Source of the DNA: an uncultured Aquimarina sp.
GTDB taxonomy: Bacteria; Bacteroidota; Bacteroidia; Flavobacteriales; Flavobacteriaceae
Direction: 5' to 3'
DNA: 33,716 bases
Assembly: GCA_947495425.1 (NCBI GenBank)
Contig: CANLYR010000048.1
Location: forward strand, 1-33,716
The notes beneath the pieces are model-generated. The model was not told the origin of the DNA, did no database searches, and saw only the letters and a list, made by a program, of their open reading frames with translations. Position numbers and translations under genes: made by a program. This document shows positions 16,932 through 25,476 of this stretch, piece by piece. Within the stretch, counting starts at the first letter, position 1. Each line of letters opens with the position of its first letter.

Positions 16932-19667
16932 TTGAAAAGTTTTCTAAAAGAAGTACTATTAGACCTAAAACAAACGACACCAAATATAAGTGACGTAGTT
17001 TTTCTTGTACCTAGCAAAAGAGCTGGGCTTTTTTTGAAAAAAGAACTTTTAGAAATTTATCCAGACCAGACGCTTTTTGCCCCTTTAATATTTAGTATAG
17101 AAGAGTTTATAACCAAAGTGTCAGGATTACGACAAATCGATAATGTTCAAACTTTGTTTGAATTTTACGAAACATACCTAAGCACCCATTCTCATTTAGA
17201 AAAAGAAGATTTTGAAACGTTTAATAATTGGGCACAAACACTTATTTATGATTTTAACGAGATTGATAGATATTGTATTGATCACAAAAGTTTTTTTACG
17301 TATCTATCAGGAATACAAGACCTAAATCATTGGTATTTGCAAAAAGAGAAGACGGATCTCATAAAAAATTATATTACGTTTTGGGACAGTTTACTAGAAT
17401 ACTATGATAATTTTAAAAATAGATTACTAACAAAAAAGATAGGATACCAAGGATTACTTTACAGAAAAGTATCAGAAGAGATTCAATCTTATATTGAAAC
17501 CGAAAATCGAAAGCATATTTTGGTAGGTTTCAATGCACTAAATAATGCAGAGCAAATTATTTTTCAGTCGCTTTTAGAAGCAGGTATAGGGCAGGCATTT
17601 TGGGATGCAGATCAATTTTTCTTAGCGCATACCTACCATGAAGCCTCTCTGTTTTTAAGAACCTATCAAAAACAATGGGAGTATTACAAAAAAAATCCAT
17701 TTCAGTGGGTTAAAAATAATTTTTCTGAAGATAAAGATATAAAGCTGATAGGCGTTCCTAAACATGTTGGACAAGCAAAATTAGTAGGTAAAATACTTAC
17801 CTCAATTCCAAAACCTGAAATAGATAAAACGGCTTTGGTCCTGGCCGATGAAGGCTTATTGCAGCCAATATTAAATGCTTTACCCAATACTGTTGAGGCA
17901 CTTAATATTACTATGGGGTTACCATTAAAAGATGTGCCAATATCAGGTTTTTTCGAGCTGTTGTTCGATATTCATAAAACCCCAAACCCGAAGGGATTAT
18001 ATTATAAACTCGTATTAGAAATTCTAAATAGTCTTCCTGTACATCGATTATTAGGTGTAACAACCACTCAGTTAATTACTAGAATTTCCAGAGAAAATAG
18101 TGTCTTTCTTACCTTGCAAGGCTTACAGGAAGATACTACTGAAAAAGAAAAAGAAATACTTGAGTTGCTATTTGAGCCATGGAAAAATACGGCTACTGCG
18201 CTCGATAATTGCAAAAGAATAATACAATTACTCAAGCATAATCTCAATAAAGAAAAAGATGCATTAGAATTAGAATACTTGTATAGTTTTCATATAGTTT
18301 TTAACAAGCTTTTTGCTTTACATAGTACATATCAATACATCAATACTATAGGAGTATTATATACCCTATACAAAGATATTTTAGCAACCGAAACATTAGA
18401 TTTTTCAGGAGAGCCTTTTAGAGGACTACAGCTCATGGGAATGCTTGAATCTCGTTGTTTGGATTTTGAAACAGTAATTATTTCATCGGTAAATGAAGGG
18501 GTATTGCCTGCAGGGAAAAGTATGAATTCTTTTATTCCTTATGATTTAAAAAGAGCATATAACCTACCTACCTATAAAGAAAAAGATGCAATTTATACCT
18601 ATCACTTTTATCGTTTATTGCAAAGAGCAAAAAATGTATACTTAATTTATAATACCGAAAATGAAGGCGTAGGTGGTGGAGAGAAGAGTAGATTTCTACT
18701 TCAATTAGATATCGATAAGAGACCAAATCATACCCTAGAAAAATATACGGTTTCTTCAGAAGTACCTCAATTAAGTGGGCAACTATTACAAGTTAATAAA
18801 AATCAAGATATTTTAAATACACTAAAAAAACTTGGAACACATGGGTTGTCCCCTTCTGCACTCACCACGTATATTAGAAACCCTATTGATTTCTATTATA
18901 AATATATTTTAGGAATCCAGGAAACTGATCAGGTTGAAGAAACTATAGCGGCCAACACATTGGGTACAGTAATTCATAATACACTCGAAACACTATATAA
19001 GCCTTTAGAACATAGCTTTCTTACTATTGATGAGGTACAGAAAATGAACAAACAGGTAGATGCTCAGATTCGATACCAGTTTAAAAAAGAATATTCGACA
19101 TTAGATATCACCCAAGGAAAAAACCTTTTGATTTTTGAAGTTGCCAAACGATACATTCAAAATTTTCTAAAGTCTGAAGAAAAAATATTAAATAGTGGCG
19201 GTCAGCTAAAAATTATAGCAATAGAAAGTAATCTTAAGACGCAATTGGAAATCCCTGAACTCGATTTTCCAGTTTATATTAAGGGAAAAGTAGATCGCAT
19301 AGATGAATTAGATGGTCAATTAAGGATAATGGATTACAAAACCGGAAAAGTAACCCGAGGCGACATCGTTTTAATGGATTGGGATCTTATTACAGAGGAA
19401 TATAAATACAGTAAGGTAATTCAGATATTAGCATATGCCTACATGCATCATAATGAAAACCCAGGATCAGCATCCTTTTTGGCAGGGATAGTTTCATTTA
19501 AAAACCTAAAAGAAGGATTTATTAAGTTTGGAACCAAAGAATCTGTTAGAGGCAAAGCAAATCATGAAATTAATGATCAGGTATTCGACGAATATTTGTT
19601 ACAACTCAAAAAATTAATTCTTGAAATCTATACTATAACCGTACCCTTTGTTGAAAAAGAAGTCTAA
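16932..19667 (+). CDS. AddB-like PD-(D/E)XK nuclease, inactivated-helicase subunit
   Basis: The probable partner of the AddA-like protein at 11914 in double-strand-break repair. The N-terminal segment VVFLVPSKRAGLFLKKEL sits where a helicase would have a Walker A, but lacks GKT, as expected of the non-motor subunit. The nuclease domain is at residues ~640-900: LTTYIRNPIDFYYKYILG, GTVIHNTLE, and the catalytic GKVDRIDELDG...IMDYKTGKV (~786-808). I see no cysteines placed to hold the iron-sulfur cluster of Bacillus-type AddB. It has 911 residues. It starts with TTG, like its AddA-like partner. Confidence 0.85.
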   Translation: MKSFLKEVLLDLKQTTPNISDVVFLVPSKRAGLFLKKELLEIYPDQTLFAPLIFSIEEFITKVSGLRQIDNVQTLFEFYETYLSTHSHLEKEDFETFNNWAQTLIYDFNEIDRYCIDHKSFFTYLSGIQDLNHWYLQKEKTDLIKNYITFWDSLLEYYDNFKNRLLTKKIGYQGLLYRKVSEEIQSYIETENRKHILVGFNALNNAEQIIFQSLLEAGIGQAFWDADQFFLAHTYHEASLFLRTYQKQWEYYKKNPFQWVKNNFSEDKDIKLIGVPKHVGQAKLVGKILTSIPKPEIDKTALVLADEGLLQPILNALPNTVEALNITMGLPLKDVPISGFFELLFDIHKTPNPKGLYYKLVLEILNSLPVHRLLGVTTTQLITRISRENSVFLTLQGLQEDTTEKEKEILELLFEPWKNTATALDNCKRIIQLLKHNLNKEKDALELEYLYSFHIVFNKLFALHSTYQYINTIGVLYTLYKDILATETLDFSGEPFRGLQLMGMLESRCLDFETVIISSVNEGVLPAGKSMNSFIPYDLKRAYNLPTYKEKDAIYTYHFYRLLQRAKNVYLIYNTENEGVGGGEKSRFLLQLDIDKRPNHTLEKYTVSSEVPQLSGQLLQVNKNQDILNTLKKLGTHGLSPSALTTYIRNPIDFYYKYILGIQETDQVEETIAANTLGTVIHNTLETLYKPLEHSFLTIDEVQKMNKQVDAQIRYQFKKEYSTLDITQGKNLLIFEVAKRYIQNFLKSEEKILNSGGQLKIIAIESNLKTQLEIPELDFPVYIKGKVDRIDELDGQLRIMDYKTGKVTRGDIVLMDWDLITEEYKYSKVIQILAYAYMHHNENPGSASFLAGIVSFKNLKEGFIKFGTKESVRGKANHEINDQVFDEYLLQLKKLILEIYTITVPFVEKEV

Positions 19668-19692
19668 CCTTATTATCCTTCGTATATTAATT

Positions 19693-20541
19693 ATGACTCA
19701 AGAGAAAAAGAATATAGTCGTAGCAGGCAAACATCAAAAACCGATGCTCACAGATGTTTTTTATACCAAAAATCAGAAGAAAAAACCTGTTGTTATTTTT
19801 TGTCATGGATACAAAGGGTTCAAGGATTGGGGGGCATGGGATTTGGTTGCAAAAGCATTTTCTAATGCTGGGTTATTCTTTGTAAAGTTTAATTTCTCTC
19901 ACAACGGTGGTACTGTAGAACAACCCATAGATTTTCCGGATCTCGAAGCGTTTGGAAATAATAACTACATCAAAGAACTAGATGATCTCGAGACTATTAT
20001 CGATTGGATAACAGCTGCTAATTTTGAGTATAAAGATCAAATTGATAGCACAAAAATCATGTTGATTGGTCATTCTCGTGGTGGCGGGATTGTAACCATT
20101 AAGGCTAGCGAGGATGCTAGAGTTATAAAGCTAGTTAGCTGGGCAGGTGTTTCAGATTATAAGAACCGTTTTCCAAAAGGAAATACATTCGATATATGGA
20201 ATAAAAAAGGAGTATACTTCATCGAAAACGGAAGAACTAAACAGCAAATGCCACATTATTTTCAGTTTTATACCTCTTTTATCAAAAATGAAGAGCGGCT
20301 TACCATTTCTAAAGCAGCAAAAAAAATACGTATCCCTCAATTAGTAATTCATGGTACAGAAGATTCAACCGTCGCGCTAAAAGAGGCAAAAGATCTTCAT
20401 CAATGGAACCCTGAAAGTACATTATGTTTTGTAGAGGGCGCAGACCATGTGTTTGGAGCAAAGCATCCTTGGGATAGTGCAAACTTACCTAGCCATCTTA
20501 ATGAAATAACACAAAAAACCATTGAATTTGCAATACTTTAA
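19693..20541 (+). CDS. Alpha/beta hydrolase, dienelactone hydrolase-like
   Basis: A serine hydrolase of unknown substrate, 282 residues from the ATG at 19693. The longer frame from 19648 overlaps the previous gene and adds 15 unlikely residues. It shows an oxyanion segment VVIFCHGYKGFKDWGAW, the nucleophile elbow IGHSRGGG, an Asp in IHGTEDSTV, and a His in GADHVFGAKHPW. There is no signal peptide. It begins 25 bp after the AddB-like stop and is probably cotranscribed, although a functional link to DNA repair is not evident. Confidence 0.88.
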   Translation: MTQEKKNIVVAGKHQKPMLTDVFYTKNQKKKPVVIFCHGYKGFKDWGAWDLVAKAFSNAGLFFVKFNFSHNGGTVEQPIDFPDLEAFGNNNYIKELDDLETIIDWITAANFEYKDQIDSTKIMLIGHSRGGGIVTIKASEDARVIKLVSWAGVSDYKNRFPKGNTFDIWNKKGVYFIENGRTKQQMPHYFQFYTSFIKNEERLTISKAAKKIRIPQLVIHGTEDSTVALKEAKDLHQWNPESTLCFVEGADHVFGAKHPWDSANLPSHLNEITQKTIEFAIL

Positions 20542-20598
20542 CATTGTGTAACCGTTAAATATGCAATGTATTTCATTTTTTTTTGTTTATTTGTTATC

Positions 20599-20883
20599 AT
20601 GAAGTCGAACAGACATATTATTGCTTCTATATTTCTTGCCTTGTTTTGTATCCTACAATTGGCAGATTTACATATGTTGAGTCATGATGCAGGCGATGCA
20701 GATTGTCACCTATGTCTACTTTCTATTGAGAATCAGGATGATGGATTTATTGGTACGGAGATTTTAGAAATTCCCTGTATAATTTCAATTCCTGCTGACA
20801 TTGTTAGAAGTAATTATGAACAAAACTATTTCGACTCTCAGATAAGCTACTTACTTCAAAATAAAGCACCACCTACAGCTTAA
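20599..20883 (+). CDS. Small secreted His/Cys protein upstream of the TonB receptor
   Basis: A 94-residue product from ATG 20599. The hydrophobic N-terminus (HIIASIFLALFCILQLADL) is a signal peptide or anchor. It is followed by a compact potential metal site HMLSHDAGDADCHLCLL, with three His and two Cys within 15 residues. It ends in APPTA, reminiscent of the Pro-rich end of DUF2946-like small proteins found beside metal transporters. I do not recognise the family with certainty. It lies 70 bp upstream of the TonB receptor with a hairpin between, suggesting one operon and a metal-binding or regulatory role. Confidence 0.65.
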   Translation: MKSNRHIIASIFLALFCILQLADLHMLSHDAGDADCHLCLLSIENQDDGFIGTEILEIPCIISIPADIVRSNYEQNYFDSQISYLLQNKAPPTA

Positions 20884-20911
20884 TTACAATTCATTTTCAA
20901 CTCGTCCTTAC

Positions 20912-20952
20912 ACTAGCGGCATTATGCTGTACTAGTTTATTTTATTTTTTTA
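20912..20952 (+). terminator. Hairpin plus T-rich tract between the small secreted protein and the receptor: possible attenuator
   Basis: ACTAG-CGGCA (20912-20921) pairs with TGCTG-(TA)-CTAGT (20925-20936), a 10-bp stem with a 2-nt bulge and 3-nt loop. TTATTTTATTTTTTTA follows, running up to the receptor ATG at 20953. It could end some transcripts before the receptor or shield its start region. Confidence 0.5.
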
Positions 20953-23352
20953 ATGAAAAAATTTGCTCTCATCACAGGGTTTCTTTTAAGTGCAACGTTA
21001 TCATTAGCGCAAAATTGCGATAAAACCCTTACCGGTAAGGTAATTGATTTTCATGATGGTGTTCCTTTAAAAGGTGCTAAGATTACATTTAATGATCAAA
21101 TGATTATTACAGATACAAACGGTAACTATACCATTGCTAATTTATGTGCAATATCCTATGCATTTACAATCTCACATGAGGATTGTAATTCGCAGGTGGT
21201 TACTATAGATGTATCTAAAGTTGATAATAAAGATTTTTATTTAGAACATCATTACACCGATTTAGACGAAGTAGATGTTGCATCTTCTTCTCAAAAAAGA
21301 GTAACAAATAGCCAAACTGAAGAAAAACTAAATCGACAACAATTGGATCAGTACAGTAGCTTATCTATTGGTGATGCATTAAAAGAAATTTCTGGAGTTA
21401 CAAGTCTAACTTCTGGTAATACAATAGTAAAACCAGTGATTCAAGGATTGCATAGTAGTAGAATTGTTATTTTAAATAAAGGTGTACGACAAGAGGATCA
21501 AGAATGGGGAGAAGAACATGCGCCTAATCTGGATATTAATGCGTTCAATGAAATTAAAGTGATAAAAGGAGCTGGTTCACTACAATATGGTGGTAATGCA
21601 ATAGGAGGAGTTATTATCGCAGAAAATAAAATAACAAGTTTGAGAGACACCATCTTTGGAAATGCACAAATAGCATCTAGTACTAATGGTAGAGGAGGAA
21701 GTGCGAATACAGCACTTAATCTGGGATTTGAAAATGGCTGGGGAGCCAAAGTGCAGGGAACGGTTAAATATTTTGGAGATAGTGAAGCGCCAAATTATGT
21801 CCTAAGTAATACCGGACATAGAGAACAAAGTTTTTCTACAGCATTTGGGTATAATAATTTCTTGTACGGTTTTGAAGCATATTATAGTTTTTATAATGCT
21901 ACCCAAGGAATTTTAAGATCATCACATATAGGTAATGTTGGTGATTTAGTAAGAGGTATCAATAGTGAGCAGCCTTTAATTATTAATGATTTTACTTACG
22001 ACATTGATGCTCCTAAGCAAGAAACACAACATCATTTAGGTAAGTTGAAATTTTATAATCGTTTTAAAAATTTAGGAAGGTTAAATCTTCAATATTCCTT
22101 TCAATACAATAATAGAAAAGAGTTTGATATAAGAAGAGGTGATGATAAAGATAAACCAAGTTTGGATCTTGATCTTACAACGCACAGTTTAGAAAGTAAT
22201 TTCGTTTTTGATGCTAATGATACTTTCAAAAAAAATATTGGTTTTCAAGCCTCCTATCAAGAAAATATACCTGATCCTGATACCGGAGTGAGACGTTTAA
22301 TTCCAGACTATGAGAAATCAAGTATTGGAGTGTTTGCGATTACAGAGTTCACCATCAATGATCAAATTACAGCAGATGTTGGAATGCGATACGATTTCGT
22401 AAATATTGATGCCAAAAAATTCTATTTAAAAGATTTTTGGGATGAACGAGCTTATGATGCAGAATTTGCAGATTTAATAATTGCCGATGAAAATAACCAA
22501 TGGCTTACCAACCCTAACTTTGATTATAATAGTATATCTGCTTCTGGTGGAATAAATTATGTATATGGTAATCAGAACGCTCTCTTGTTTAACATTTCCT
22601 TTGTTAATAGAGCTCCAAACCCTGTGGAATTATTTAGTGATGGATTACATCATAGTGCAGCCATTATCGAGTTAGGAGATCTGGATTTTGATCAAGAAAG
22701 TGCATTGAAGTTTTCTTTAAACAGTGATCATCAAAGTGTATTTGGTTTAGGAAGATTCAAAGTTTCTCCGTATATAAGCATAATTGATAATTTTATACTA
22801 CTTGAGCCAACTGGATTAGATTTTACAATAAGGGGAGCTTTTCCGGTTTGGGAATATAAGCAAACTAATGTTTTACTTTATGGCATAGACATAGATTATG
22901 GGCTAGATATAAGCAAAACACTAATATTTGACACAGGATTTTCTTATATCTATGGTCAGGATACTACTACAGATGAAGCACTAATTAATATGCCAGCACC
23001 TAATTTTAGATCGCAGCTTAGTTATCAAAAAGAACATTGGAACATAAGATTGGTAAATACTTCAGTATTAAAACAAAACAGATACCCAGATAATGATTTT
23101 GAGGCAGATTTTATTGAAAATAATATTGAAGTTGCAGAACGTGTTAATATTTCAGAGCCTCCCTCAGGATATAGCCTTTTTGATTTATCGGGGGCGTATT
23201 CATTTGGAATTTGGAACCCAAATGATTTCACTTTGGCAGCAAGTATAACAAACTTGTTTGATACCTCATATAGAGATTACTTAAACAGACAGCGTTTCTA
23301 CGCAGATAACATAGGAAGAAACTTTACACTTAACATAAATTTTAAATTTTAA
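20953..23352 (+). CDS. TonB-dependent outer membrane receptor, probable metal or metal-chelate transporter
   Basis: 799 residues. A signal peptide (to ~LSLAQ, residue 20) is followed by a carboxypeptidase-like regulatory domain (residues ~24-100), then the plug with IGDALKEISGVTSL, IQGLHSSRIVILNKGVRQ and GAGSLQYGGNAIGGVI. A beta-barrel ends in NINFKF with the terminal Phe needed for assembly. The plug segment QEDQEWGEEHAPNLD is acidic and His-containing, as in ZnuD-like metal receptors. The upstream His/Cys-rich protein and downstream Asp/Glu-rich lipoprotein support metal uptake, possibly zinc or copper. The ligand is inference. Confidence 0.87.
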   Translation: MKKFALITGFLLSATLSLAQNCDKTLTGKVIDFHDGVPLKGAKITFNDQMIITDTNGNYTIANLCAISYAFTISHEDCNSQVVTIDVSKVDNKDFYLEHHYTDLDEVDVASSSQKRVTNSQTEEKLNRQQLDQYSSLSIGDALKEISGVTSLTSGNTIVKPVIQGLHSSRIVILNKGVRQEDQEWGEEHAPNLDINAFNEIKVIKGAGSLQYGGNAIGGVIIAENKITSLRDTIFGNAQIASSTNGRGGSANTALNLGFENGWGAKVQGTVKYFGDSEAPNYVLSNTGHREQSFSTAFGYNNFLYGFEAYYSFYNATQGILRSSHIGNVGDLVRGINSEQPLIINDFTYDIDAPKQETQHHLGKLKFYNRFKNLGRLNLQYSFQYNNRKEFDIRRGDDKDKPSLDLDLTTHSLESNFVFDANDTFKKNIGFQASYQENIPDPDTGVRRLIPDYEKSSIGVFAITEFTINDQITADVGMRYDFVNIDAKKFYLKDFWDERAYDAEFADLIIADENNQWLTNPNFDYNSISASGGINYVYGNQNALLFNISFVNRAPNPVELFSDGLHHSAAIIELGDLDFDQESALKFSLNSDHQSVFGLGRFKVSPYISIIDNFILLEPTGLDFTIRGAFPVWEYKQTNVLLYGIDIDYGLDISKTLIFDTGFSYIYGQDTTTDEALINMPAPNFRSQLSYQKEHWNIRLVNTSVLKQNRYPDNDFEADFIENNIEVAERVNISEPPSGYSLFDLSGAYSFGIWNPNDFTLAASITNLFDTSYRDYLNRQRFYADNIGRNFTLNINFKF

Positions 23353-23356
23353 AGCA

Positions 23357-23902
23357 ATGAGAACACAAGTTCAAAAATTATTAAGTACCATTTTTATCGT
23401 TTCTATTTTGGCGTCATCATGTAGCAATGATGATGACAACCCAGGAGTAGTTAATGAAGAAGAGACGATTACAACCGTAAAATTAAGCGTAACTGAATCT
23501 GGCGCTACTACATCACAAGTATATACTTGGACCGAATCGAATCAAGATGCAATTACTTTAGATGCGAATACTTCTTATAATTTCAAGATTCAATTTTTAG
23601 ATGAATCCGATCCAGATGATGTAGAGGATATTACAGAAGAAGTCATTGCAGAAAAAGATGAGCATTTTGTGTTTTATCAAACTACAGTAGGGGGGGTAAC
23701 TTTTGATAATGCTCCAGATGATACCATAGATACTGATGATATAGCGATAAACATCTCTACAAATTGGTCTACTACTGATGCTGCGACAGGGATTATAAGA
23801 GCATTTTTGATACATGAACCTACTTCAAAATCAGGAGATTCTAGAGATGATTTTGGAGGAGAAACAGATATCGAAGTAGATTTTAATGTAACAGTAGAAT
23901 AA
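23357..23902 (+). CDS. Acidic lipoprotein in the TonB receptor operon
   Basis: 181 residues with a lipoprotein signal (IVSILASSC, Cys at about 22), starting 4 bp after the receptor stop, so translation is likely coupled. The mature protein is very acidic, with DDDDNPG after the lipid Cys, DESDPDDVEDITEE, and a Thr/Asp-rich beta-strand pattern. It ends HEPTSKSGDSRDDFGGETDIEVDFNVTVE in two short segments. Lipoproteins like this follow metal-type TonB receptors in Flavobacteriaceae, and some are labelled as periplasmic-binding-fold proteins. A surface metal-capture role is plausible but not shown by sequence. Confidence 0.75.
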   Translation: MRTQVQKLLSTIFIVSILASSCSNDDDNPGVVNEEETITTVKLSVTESGATTSQVYTWTESNQDAITLDANTSYNFKIQFLDESDPDDVEDITEEVIAEKDEHFVFYQTTVGGVTFDNAPDDTIDTDDIAINISTNWSTTDAATGIIRAFLIHEPTSKSGDSRDDFGGETDIEVDFNVTVE

Positions 23903-23925
23903 TATAAAGGCTTTACAGTCTTATT

Positions 23926-24017
23926 AATTGAAACATCATAGTTATTATATTTAAGTTGAGTTTATATGACGTGTAGTTTGTTTCAATTTAATCCCCCGGG
24001 ATATCTTTTCGGGGGAT
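23926..24017 (+). ncRNA. Structured RNA-like module, copy 1
   Basis: AATTGAAAC (23926-23934) is the exact complement of GTTTCAATT (23980-23988). The enclosed loop carries TAAGTTGAGTTT (23952-23963), and a GC hairpin ATCCCCCG/CGGGGGAT (23991-23998 with 24010-24017) follows directly. The same three elements in the same order recur at 24328-24420. It begins 23 nt after the lipoprotein stop, so it may be a 3' UTR element or an independent small RNA. I do not recognise the family. Confidence 0.5.
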
Positions 24018-24172
24018 ATTAAAAAGTCTATTTTATTTCAATGTTTATAGATGAATTCATAGGCATTTGATATAAATTTTGACTAGTTAAGAATGTTGTA
24101 GGACATTAATTATAGATCTATGGCAAAATATACTGAGAATATGATGTTAAAAAAACAAAATTTCTTTTGAAA

Positions 24173-24304
24173 ATGAACCATAAGTTGATTTTCAATGTGT
24201 TAAATACAGTGATTTTATCAAGGTATTACGGGATTATTAAATGTGAATTAACATCAAAAAAAACTATAGATATTAAAGAGATACCGCTTATATTCGCGGC
24301 ATAA
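24173..24304 (+). CDS. Possible 43-residue ORF between the two RNA modules
   Basis: ATG 24173 opens MNHKLIFNVLNTVILSRYYG and ends at TAA 24302-24304. It has a moderately hydrophobic N-terminus and a basic middle, with no recognised motif. The second RNA module begins 23 nt after its stop, the same distance as between the lipoprotein stop and module 1. That spacing is the only reason to list it; it may be chance. Confidence 0.2.
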   Translation: MNHKLIFNVLNTVILSRYYGIIKCELTSKKTIDIKEIPLIFAA

Positions 24305-24327
24305 CATATAATCGTAATAAACGATAT

Positions 24328-24429
24328 AATTGAGACAATCATAATTAGTGTAAGTTGAGTTTGTGTTAAAGACTACTACTAAGTTTCAATTAAGACCCCT
24401 GGGAGTAGTTACCCGGGGGTTATTTTTTA
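24328..24429 (+). ncRNA. Structured RNA-like module, copy 2
   Basis: AATTGAGAC (24328-24336) pairs with GTTTCAATT (24383-24391). The one difference from copy 1 (A to G) keeps pairing as G-U. The loop contains the identical TAAGTTGAGTTT (24351-24362). ACCCCTGGG (24395-24403) pairs with CCCGGGGGT (24412-24420) around an 8-nt loop and is followed by a T-rich tract, an intrinsic terminator. ACTACT (24375-24380) could also pair with AGTAGT in that loop (24404-24409). Confidence 0.5.
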
Positions 24430-24760
24430 ACAGATGCTAATTTTTATACCATTTACGCTTTGAGTTTATCGTAATAAAACATCCTTTTCCGTTTCTACTT
24501 CAGGATTACAATTAAACCGAAGCGTATACTATGCTCAATTTTTCTTCACTGTATAAACAAAAAATTATTCATTTTCTTAAAGGGTAAATTCAAAATATAA
24601 CTTTATTCAATCTAAGTAATTCTCTGAGGGTTCTGCTTCGAGGATAGTCAGTTTCAAGAAATTTTCTATTTTCTGAAGAAGGTATTTTGAGAAAGAAATT
24701 CTATTAAGGCTTAGGCTTTACAAATCAAGGCGAGAAACGCATTTAAAAAACTATTAAAAC
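24430..24760. other. Gene-poor stretch
   Basis: About 330 bp, AT-rich, with no frame above about 40 codons that looks like a protein and no clear repeat. I see nothing I can assign here. Confidence 0.4.
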
Positions 24761-24765
24761 AAAAA

Positions 24766-24810
24766 ACCTCTTTTGTAATCAACGCATTTACAAAGAGGTT
24801 TTTATAAAAC
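24766..24810 (-). terminator. Terminator downstream of the 40-residue membrane protein
   Basis: AAACCTCTTTTGTAA pairs with TTACAAAGAGGTTT (one bulged base) and is flanked by A and T tracts, with about a 10-nt loop. It lies about 35 bp past the stop of the minus-strand small gene at 24845. Confidence 0.75.
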
Positions 24811-24844
24811 AAAATGTATTACTGGCAAGAAATACAATCTTATA

Positions 24845-24967
24845 CTAATAAATGTCTAGAGATAGGTATTCACGTACTAAGAAGTATGTCAAAAACATAC
24901 AATAGGTGATAATAAAAAGCCCACTTAACAATACTTTATCTTTAAACATTTTTTTAGCCTTGTGCAT
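24845..24967 (-). CDS. Small single-span membrane protein, 40 residues
   Basis: ATG at 24967 to TAG at 24845-24847. A basic start (MHKAKKMFKDK) precedes one transmembrane segment (VLLSGLFIITYCMFLTYFLV) and a short tail, REYLSLDIY. The positive-inside rule places the N-terminus in the cytoplasm. A good terminator follows in the right orientation, which is the main support for a real gene. I do not recognise a family. Small membrane proteins of this size often modulate a larger membrane partner, but no partner is evident here. Confidence 0.55.
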   Translation of the reverse strand: MHKAKKMFKDKVLLSGLFIITYCMFLTYFLVREYLSLDIY

Positions 24968-25180
24968 TATTTCGTTTTTTTGATGACTATGTGTATAAGT
25001 AAAACAACCAATGGACTAAATCTCCTTTTTATTTCTGATTTTTTTTTTGAGAAGTCGATTTGTGAATATAAATTATTTAATGTAATCTGCTAGTAGTAAG
25101 ATAACTCCGATGGCATTATAGTTTTCAAGACATAGAAAAAATTAAGATTTAGATTGTAAAAATAGTTTGATGATTATAAA

Positions 25181-25306
25181 GTGGATAAAGAATACCTCCC
25201 TAAAAGATTAGTTCCGATTTTGCTTAAGTCAATATCAAAAGAAGAAATTGCGGAACGATTAGAAAGGAATAGAAACCAACGTATCCCATATGAGAGTAAA
25301 GGTTGA
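25181..25306 (+). CDS. Possible gene fragment, 41 codons from a GTG
   Basis: The open stretch VDKEYLPKRLVPILLKSISK and following EEIAERLERN reads like helical coding sequence, with normal amino-acid composition for this genome, but it ends after 41 codons. No downstream continuation is found in the other frames. It may be a remnant of a larger gene in this gene-poor region. I do not recognise the family. Confidence 0.25.
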   Translation: MDKEYLPKRLVPILLKSISKEEIAERLERNRNQRIPYESKG

Positions 25307-25476
25307 TCAAACTATTACTAGCTGTAAGATTTGACAACCGACTCGTTTTTACAAAATAACAACGTATAGTAGATGGATTACGAAAAAAGATGTACCAAAT
25401 GGATTATAAAAGTAGGTTAAAACGAATGCGTATTTAAGCCTATTTTATTGGGTATTATATTTATATTTTGCGAATA

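Noticed and set aside
23926..24429. CRISPR array, suggested by the repeated GTTTCAATT
   Set aside because: Only two copies, about 400 bp apart, no regular spacers and no cas genes; the copies are better explained as RNA modules.
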